The notes beneath the pieces were generated by a model that was given only the letters and a program-made list of their open reading frames with translations, was not told the DNA's origin and searched no databases. This document shows, in pieces, positions 59,029 to 64,000 of a stretch of DNA of 64,000 nucleotides (position 1 is its first letter; the number at the start of each line of letters is the position of its first letter). The translations under genes were made by a program, and so were the position numbers. The DNA is from Thalassobacillus devorans (GTDB lineage: Bacteria; Bacillota; Bacilli; Bacillales; Halobacillaceae): contig NZ_JAASRY010000006.1 of NCBI RefSeq assembly GCF_011761345.1, forward strand, positions 62,001 through 126,000. The letters are read 5' to 3'.

Positions 59029-60765
59029 TTAGTCCGACTCATCGCTCTTATTAGGGATTTCTGCTATGATTTTCGTTCCTTCTTCAGGAGAGGAGATAAT
59101 CTCCAACTCCCCTCCAACCGAACGCGTACGCTCTTCCATACTGAACAGGCCGACACCGGAGGATAACTGGTTCTTATCAAAACCTCTCCCTTGATCTTCA
59201 ATCATCACCCGGACGACATCGTCCAGTTCACGAATGGTCACCCAGGCTCGATCGACCTTTGCGTACTTCCATATATTCGTCAGGGCTTCCTGAATGATGC
59301 GATAGATGGTTATTTCCTCATGCGGGCCTAACCTTTGATCAAGCACGCATTCGAACATGACATCGATATCATAGTGATCAGAGTAGCGGTTCAGGAAGGA
59401 TCGGATCGCCGGCACCAGCCCGAGGTCATCCAGAACGGATGGACGGAGCTCCCAGGAGATATCACGTACTTCTTCGATCAATTCCGTCGCTTCATCCCGC
59501 ATCTGGTCAATCAACGGATGTTCCATTTCTGCGCTCAGCCTGCTGATCGTAATTAAATGACTGTACAGATTTTGTCCAAGCCCGTCATGGAGGTCTCGCG
59601 ATAGCCGCAGCCGCTCTTCTTCCTGCACCTCTATGATTCGCGTCATTGCTCGCTGCAACTCTGCTTCTACACGCTTTCTTTCCGTAATCTCGGAACGGAT
59701 AGCCAGGTACTGGTAGGGTTTTCCTTTCTCATTCAAAAACGGCACAATCGTCGTATCCACCCAGTAATAGCTGCCGTCTTTAGCCTTATTCCTTATTTCA
59801 CCTTTCCATACCTCTCCACTACCGATCGTTCGCCACAACGCTTTAAAAAATTCTTTCGAATGATAGCCTGAATTAATGATCGAATGGGTGCGTCCAATCA
59901 ATTCTTCCCGCTTATATTTTGAAATATGACAGAATTGATCATTGACGTACGTAATGATTCCCTTTTCATCGGTAATGGCAACAATGGATGACTCATCAAG
60001 AGCAAACTTCAAATCCACAAGCTCTTGCATCGATCTTTCCAATTCATCAACGACGCGTTTGAATTCTGTGATTTCTTTACGGATTGCAAGGTATTGGTAG
60101 GGCTTGCCCTTATTATTCAAAAAAGGCACAATCGTCGTGTCCACCCAATAATGGGTGCCATCCTTCGCCTTATTTTTGATTTCCCCCCGCCACACTTGAC
60201 CATTGGCGATTGTCCGCCATAAATCGCGCATAAACTCCTTAGAGTGATAACCGGAATTGATGATCCGGTGATCTTCCCCGATCAACTCTTCCTCCGAATA
60301 CTTGGATATTTCACAAAACTTGTCATTCACATATTTGATCGTCCCTTTTTGGTCGGTGATCGCTACAATCGTCGATTCATCAAGTGCAAACTTCATATCA
60401 AGCAGTTCATTTAAAACCTTTTGTGGTTCCAGGTTGGAGATAGAACTGTCATTATCAGGATGCAAAACAAGCAGGGAGTAGTTGTTCCCGCCAATAGAAA
60501 AGGTGTTTTTCCGTATGAATAAGGGAAAGCGCTGTCCTAATGTCGTTACACCAAACTGTTGTGTAAATGTCCCTGGCTCTAACACGTCTATATTCGTCTC
60601 GGGTATCCACTTTTTAATATGGCTGCCTGTGCCACTTGCAGTATCTGCTTCAAAAAGTTTCAGCGCTTTATTATTCATCGACTCGATATACCCTGCTTCA
60701 TCAATGACAACGGTGGCGTCTTCCGCAGTTTCCTGTTGATTACCGTGGTGCGTTCGTGTGGTCAC
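59029..60765 (-). CDS. multi-PAS sensor histidine kinase (NreB/NarL-system class)
   Basis: 578 residues, cytosolic. A degenerate N-terminal PAS (about 15-110) is followed by two PAS-PAC units (about 130-255 and 257-380), most of whose residues are identical: both contain LKFALDES, IINSGYHSKEF, GEI-NKAKDG, YWVDTTIVPFLN and KGKPYQYLAIR. Then a HisKA_3 helix with the phospho-accepting His in SRDLHDGLGQNLYSHL and an HATPase_c domain (EALTNIWKYAKVD, EDQGRGFD, GVGLFSMEERTRSVGG). Probably phosphorylates the NarL-type regulator in the operon. No CxxC Fe-S motif. GTG start behind GGGAGGG. Confidence 0.92.
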   Translation of the reverse strand: MTTRTHHGNQQETAEDATVVIDEAGYIESMNNKALKLFEADTASGTGSHIKKWIPETNIDVLEPGTFTQQFGVTTLGQRFPLFIRKNTFSIGGNNYSLLVLHPDNDSSISNLEPQKVLNELLDMKFALDESTIVAITDQKGTIKYVNDKFCEISKYSEEELIGEDHRIINSGYHSKEFMRDLWRTIANGQVWRGEIKNKAKDGTHYWVDTTIVPFLNNKGKPYQYLAIRKEITEFKRVVDELERSMQELVDLKFALDESSIVAITDEKGIITYVNDQFCHISKYKREELIGRTHSIINSGYHSKEFFKALWRTIGSGEVWKGEIRNKAKDGSYYWVDTTIVPFLNEKGKPYQYLAIRSEITERKRVEAELQRAMTRIIEVQEEERLRLSRDLHDGLGQNLYSHLITISRLSAEMEHPLIDQMRDEATELIEEVRDISWELRPSVLDDLGLVPAIRSFLNRYSDHYDIDVMFECVLDQRLGPHEEITIYRIIQEALTNIWKYAKVDRAWVTIRELDDVVRVMIEDQGRGFDKNQLSSGVGLFSMEERTRSVGGELEIISSPEEGTKIIAEIPNKSDESD

Positions 60766-60776
60766 CAAATCCCTCC

Positions 60777-61226
60777 CTATTCATCGGTAAAATGGGAAGA
60801 CAAAAATGATTCCAAATGCTGCGCAACTTCCCTTAGATTCTGCTTTTCCTGTTCATCAAACTTGCGGGCATGCCGGTAACCAATCAGAAGGGCGCCTTTA
60901 GGAAGATCATTCCAAACTAAAGGAACCGAATAAGCGGCAACCAGCTTTTCGGCTAACATAATCGGGTAATCGGTTATTTTCCCTAAAATAGTTTCAGGAA
61001 AATCAGTGATTTCCATCGGCGTTCCACTGGAAATTACTTTTCCGGCAATACCCTTTCCATATCGGACGGTAATGTATTTATGTTTGTCATTTCGATTTCC
61101 AATTGCGTAAGGCCAGGTAATATCCGGATTGTTTCGATTCTGCAAAGCGACCCCCACAAAATCACAGGGTATCCCATGCTTCAGCCGGTCACATTCGGTC
61201 AGTATCAACGCTTTTAAAGGTTCCAT
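60777..61226 (-). CDS. nreA: GAF-domain nitrate sensor, NreA-like
   Basis: 149 residues, a single GAF domain: FVGVALQNRNNPDITWPYAI, YITVRYGKGIAGKVISSG, AAYSVPLVWNDLPKGALLIG. Size and pattern match NreA of Staphylococcus carnosus, which binds nitrate and restrains the kinase NreB until nitrate is present. It lies between nreC and the PAS kinase with gaps of about 11-12 bases. ATG behind TAAGGACG. The nitrate-binding residues cannot be verified without alignment. Confidence 0.85.
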   Translation of the reverse strand: MEPLKALILTECDRLKHGIPCDFVGVALQNRNNPDITWPYAIGNRNDKHKYITVRYGKGIAGKVISSGTPMEITDFPETILGKITDYPIMLAEKLVAAYSVPLVWNDLPKGALLIGYRHARKFDEQEKQNLREVAQHLESFLSSHFTDE

Positions 61227-61238
61227 TCCATCACGTCC

Positions 61239-61895
61239 TTACTGGATCCCATAACCAAGCAACCCTTTTTTCAATGCAAAGGACACCAGTTCCGGCCGTG
61301 TTTTCATTTGCAGCTTCTCCATCAGATTCCCTTTATGGGTCTCTACGGTTTTGACACTAATGACCAGCTTTTCTGCAATCTCTTTATTCGAATAGCCTTT
61401 AGCTATCAATGTCAGGACTTCTTTTTCCCGATCCGATAGCAGCTGATACGTATCAGCACCATCATTCTTCAAATTCCCCAGATATTCTTCCATTAAGCGT
61501 TTCTGTGCGGAAGGATGAAGGTAGGCATCCCCTTGACATACGGAACGAATCGCATTAACTAATTCGTCGTGTGGCGCACTTTTCAACACACAACCGGAAG
61601 CTCCCGCCTGTATAGCACGGAATAAATATTCTTCATCGTCATGCATGGTAAGAATAAGGATAGCGGTGTCAGGAAGCTGCTTTTTCAATTCCGCTGTTGC
61701 AGATAAACCATCTTTACCATGAGGCATACTCAAATCCATCAAAACAGCATCCGGCTTTTGTTCCAGAGCTTTCTCGATTCCTTCGTTTCCTTCAGAGGCT
61801 TCCCCTACCACTTCCATATCCGGTAAGGAATTCAGTAACATCTTCAACCCCATCCTCACCACTGCGTGGTCGTCCACCAACAGAACCTTAATCAT
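61239..61895 (-). CDS. nreC: NarL-family response regulator, NreC-like
   Basis: 218 residues. Receiver domain with D8-D9 and phospho-acceptor D54 (VLMDLSMPHG), T in ILTMHDDEE and K in CVLKSAP; C-terminal LuxR-type helix-turn-helix (LSDREKEVLTLIAKGYSNKE, then SVKTVETHKGNLMEKLQ). NreC activates nitrate and nitrite reductase genes when phosphorylated. The ATG at 61895 follows AGGAGGGG; the frame open to 61988 overlaps the kinase gene. Thirteen bases separate it from the upstream kinase. Confidence 0.92.
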   Translation of the reverse strand: MIKVLLVDDHAVVRMGLKMLLNSLPDMEVVGEASEGNEGIEKALEQKPDAVLMDLSMPHGKDGLSATAELKKQLPDTAILILTMHDDEEYLFRAIQAGASGCVLKSAPHDELVNAIRSVCQGDAYLHPSAQKRLMEEYLGNLKNDGADTYQLLSDREKEVLTLIAKGYSNKEIAEKLVISVKTVETHKGNLMEKLQMKTRPELVSFALKKGLLGYGIQ

Positions 61896-61908
61896 CCCAT
61901 AACCCCTC

Positions 61909-62565
61909 CTATGACTGGATTGGCAAAACGATGGAAACCGTTGTCCCTTTATCCAACTCAGAGGAAAGGTTGCATTGCCCCCCGACAAGACGCATCCTTT
62001 CCCCCATGGCAGCGATTCCCATGGAACGGCCGCTTTCCATCACTTCGTTTGTATCGAACCCTTTTCCAGTATCTTTAATTTCTATTTTCACGGAAAACTC
62101 TCCCCATGTAAACGCTATTTTTGCTTTATCTGTATCTGCATACTTGGCGATGTTGATCAAAGCTTCCTGGCAGACACGAAAAGCGGCCAGACTTTCTGGA
62201 TCGGAAAGCAGTTTTTCTCCCCCCTGGGACTCCACATCAATCAAAATACCGAACGTGTTCGTGAATAACTTAGCGTAACTTTTCACAGCGGCCGTCAATC
62301 CTAAGGTTGATAACGTATTTGGATATAATTCAACAGACAGGAGTCTGACTTCACGGATTGTCCGCTCCATCAGGCCGGACATTTCCTTCGCGTAGTTTCT
62401 CAACTCCGGCTGTTCGATGCCGGATTCGATGAAATTCAAACCCGTTTGCAATGTATACAGATTCTGGTTGATGCTTTCATGGAGCTCAAGGGCTGCCCGT
62501 TTAATTTCTTCTTCCTGAGACTGAATGATATAACTGCACGCCTGGTTGCCAGATTCAAGCTCCAT
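61909..62565 (-). CDS. short histidine kinase without sensor domain (NreB-type catalytic core)
   Basis: 218 residues. Almost directly from the N-terminus it has a HisKA_3 dimerisation helix with phospho-accepting H29 in RAALELHESINQNLYTLQTG, then HATPase_c motifs: FRVCQEALINIAKYADTDKA, DTGKGFD, GIAAMGERMRLVGGQ. There is no PAS, GAF or membrane segment. It starts 19 bases after the NarK-PAS gene, suggesting that the PAS domain of that protein is its sensor. Start ATG 62565 chosen from GAGGAGG six bases upstream. Confidence 0.9.
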   Translation of the reverse strand: MELESGNQACSYIIQSQEEEIKRAALELHESINQNLYTLQTGLNFIESGIEQPELRNYAKEMSGLMERTIREVRLLSVELYPNTLSTLGLTAAVKSYAKLFTNTFGILIDVESQGGEKLLSDPESLAAFRVCQEALINIAKYADTDKAKIAFTWGEFSVKIEIKDTGKGFDTNEVMESGRSMGIAAMGERMRLVGGQCNLSSELDKGTTVSIVLPIQS

Positions 62566-62584
62566 CTCCATCCTCCTCTATGAT

Positions 62585-64000
62585 TTACATGCTTTTTTCA
62601 GATTGATTTCCGGTAATATCACTGAACACACCGGCATATTGGATGATTTCCCCCGCGTCATCCTTTATGGCATTGATGGTCAGCCATTCTAAATAGTGTT
62701 CTCCGTCTTTACGTTTATTCCAGATTTCTCCCTGCCAGTAGCCGTGCTTCTCTAATGATTCCCACATCTGCTTATAAAACGCCGCAGACTGTCTGCCAGA
62801 CTTGAGGATACTTGGACTTTTCCCGGCTGCTTCGTCCGATTCAAAACCGGTAACCTTGGTGAAAGCAGGGTTAACAGTGACAATTTTACCCTTTTTGTCT
62901 GTGACCATCATGCCGAGCGGTGTCGTTTCCATAATCTGGTTAGACACAGCAAGCTTATCATGATAGTACATCCATATGACCAGAATCAAACTTGCTAAAG
63001 CGATTTGAGAAAGCGCCATGAATCCGATGGCATAGTGTCCTGTCAAGCTGTAAAGAAGGGACAGCATCAACGGTGGGAAGAAACCTCCCAAACCTCCCAT
63101 CGCAGATACAATACCGTTAGCAATTCCAGCCTGTTTGTTGAAATACATTGGTACTAGCTTGAAAATGACTCCATTTCCAACCCCGGCTGCAACGGCAATG
63201 GTCAAACTGCCGACTGTATATAGCCCGATCGATGGGGCAAAGGATAACAGCAAGGCAGCTACGGTGAATCCACCAAACACATACATCAATAAAATAAGGG
63301 AATGGAAGCGGTCTGCGAGCCAGCCTCCAAGTGGACGCAGGAAAGTGGCGACAGCGATAAATCCAGCCGTTCTCATCCCGGCATCTACTTTATCCAATCC
63401 AAAGTTTGCGACTAGAAAGTTCGGAAGATAGACAGTGAACGCCACAAAAGAACCAAAGGTAATGAAATAGAATAAACAGAAGAGCCATAGCTTTTCATTT
63501 TTATAGACCCCTTTGATTTGCTTCATTAATGGCATTTTCACTTTCGTTTCCTTTTTATCTCCTAAAAAGAAGTTCAACAAGATGAAAATCCCTAACAGTA
63601 CAAGGTAAAGCTGCACCGTGAACGACCATCCGAAGTTTGCAGCCACCACTGGTGCGGCGAAAGCTGTGATGGCAGTACCGATGTTACCCGCTCCGTAGAT
63701 CCCATTGACGAAGCCATGACGACTTTTATCATAATATTTCGGCAGAGAAGTAACCCCGACAGAAAAGATAGCTCCACCGATGCCTAAGAACAGGCCGCCA
63801 ACCAAAAGATCAATCAGGGAGTCAGCCACACTGATATAGTAGACAGGGAATAGTAATAAGATGAAACTTACCATGAAAATCAACCGTGCACCTAGTAAGT
63901 TAGCCAAGAATCCCAGTGGAATTCTTAAGACTGACCCTAAAATAACCGGAATAGCAGTAACCCAGGCAATATGCTCCGGTGCAATAGCGATATCTTCGGA
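62585..64000 (-). CDS. narK: NarK-type nitrate/nitrite transporter fused to a C-terminal PAS domain (5' partial)
   Basis: The frame is open to the window edge; 471 residues are visible and the start is missing. The first ~345 are an MFS carrier of the NarK/NasA type: VILGSVLRIPLGFLANLLGA, AAPVVAANFGWSFTVQLYLV, RTAGFIAVATFLRPLGGWLA and GIANGIVSAMGGLGGFFPPL. After the last span (ALASLILVIWMYYHDKL) comes a PAS-PAC module of about 110 residues (METTPLGMMVTDKKGKIVTV, FTKVTGFESDEAAGKSPSIL, YWQGEIWNKRKDGEHYLEW, IIQYAGVFSDITG). Ordinary NarK ends at the last span. First gene of a five-gene operon. Confidence 0.93.
   Translation of the reverse strand, partial: SEDIAIAPEHIAWVTAIPVILGSVLRIPLGFLANLLGARLIFMVSFILLLFPVYYISVADSLIDLLVGGLFLGIGGAIFSVGVTSLPKYYDKSRHGFVNGIYGAGNIGTAITAFAAPVVAANFGWSFTVQLYLVLLGIFILLNFFLGDKKETKVKMPLMKQIKGVYKNEKLWLFCLFYFITFGSFVAFTVYLPNFLVANFGLDKVDAGMRTAGFIAVATFLRPLGGWLADRFHSLILLMYVFGGFTVAALLLSFAPSIGLYTVGSLTIAVAAGVGNGVIFKLVPMYFNKQAGIANGIVSAMGGLGGFFPPLMLSLLYSLTGHYAIGFMALSQIALASLILVIWMYYHDKLAVSNQIMETTPLGMMVTDKKGKIVTVNPAFTKVTGFESDEAAGKSPSILKSGRQSAAFYKQMWESLEKHGYWQGEIWNKRKDGEHYLEWLTINAIKDDAGEIIQYAGVFSDITGNQSEKSM

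Overview
The window looks like chromosome from an aerobic-to-facultative, endospore-forming, probably salt-adapted member of the Bacillaceae (Halobacillus/Virgibacillus/Oceanobacillus-like; genus not provable from the sequence alone). The signs are low-to-moderate GC, strong AAAGGAGG ribosome sites with frequent GTG/TTG starts, spore-type proteins (CotF-like, YjcZ-like, LysM), a BCCT osmolyte carrier, Na+/H+ and Na+/Ca2+-type exchangers, acidic secreted proteins and a CcpA-type cre site. No rRNA, tRNA, phage or CRISPR array was seen. All transposon-related material is non-coding (a dispersed palindromic repeat family).

Layout. 1-7.3 kb: end of an unknown gene, BCCT transporter, secreted M14 carboxypeptidase, YiiX-like hydrolase, CotF-like coat protein, SMP-30 lactonase. 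7.4-7.75 kb: repeat copy A. 7.8-18 kb (minus strand): a phenylacetate/aromatic acyl-CoA degradation cluster read paaA-paaB-paaC-paaD-ethD-paaF-paaG-aldehyde dehydrogenase, then paaH-paaJ and an acyl-CoA synthetase with a cre site. The reductase PaaE, the ligase PaaK and the PaaZ hydratase domain are not in the window. A LacI-type regulator (18.4-19.3 kb) sits upstream. 19.4-20.1 kb: the largest repeat, copy B. 20.2-24.9 kb: DNA glycosylase, cation exchanger, D-amino-acid-oxidase-like flavoprotein, and a tiny phospholipase-A2-like protein. 25-28.2 kb: pflB-pflA behind an Fnr/Rex-type palindrome. 28.3-30 kb: ABC exporter. 30.06-30.4 kb: a complete type I toxin-antitoxin locus. 30.4-32.4 kb: Cys/Met PLP enzyme, a compact RNA locus behind a perfect consensus promoter, and a Nudix hydrolase. 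32.5-53 kb: housekeeping and stress genes, mostly single-gene units closed by clear terminators, with several small genes (33-59 aa). 53.4-58.9 kb: flavodoxin-like reductase, formate/nitrite carrier, LysM protein, Na+/H+ antiporter, MFS exporter with an attenuator-like leader, MscL with a zinc ribbon. 59-64 kb (minus strand): a tight five-gene nitrate-sensing operon.

How the parts connect. The anaerobic genes form a theme: pyruvate formate-lyase and its activase make formate, an FNT carrier can move formate or nitrite, and the last operon couples a NarK nitrate/nitrite carrier to an NreA/NreC-type regulatory system. The striking point is that NarK carries a C-terminal PAS sensor domain and is followed 19 bases later by a histidine kinase with no sensor of its own. 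A second kinase with tandem, nearly duplicated PAS domains closes the operon, and neither kinase has the four-cysteine Fe-S motif of classical NreB. I regard this as the most interesting system in the window. Next come the type I toxin-antitoxin pair, the promoter-RNA-terminator locus at 31.7-31.84 kb, the MITE-like repeat family with a shared 95-base hairpin module, and three unrelated intergenic arrays that share a 20-21 base period.
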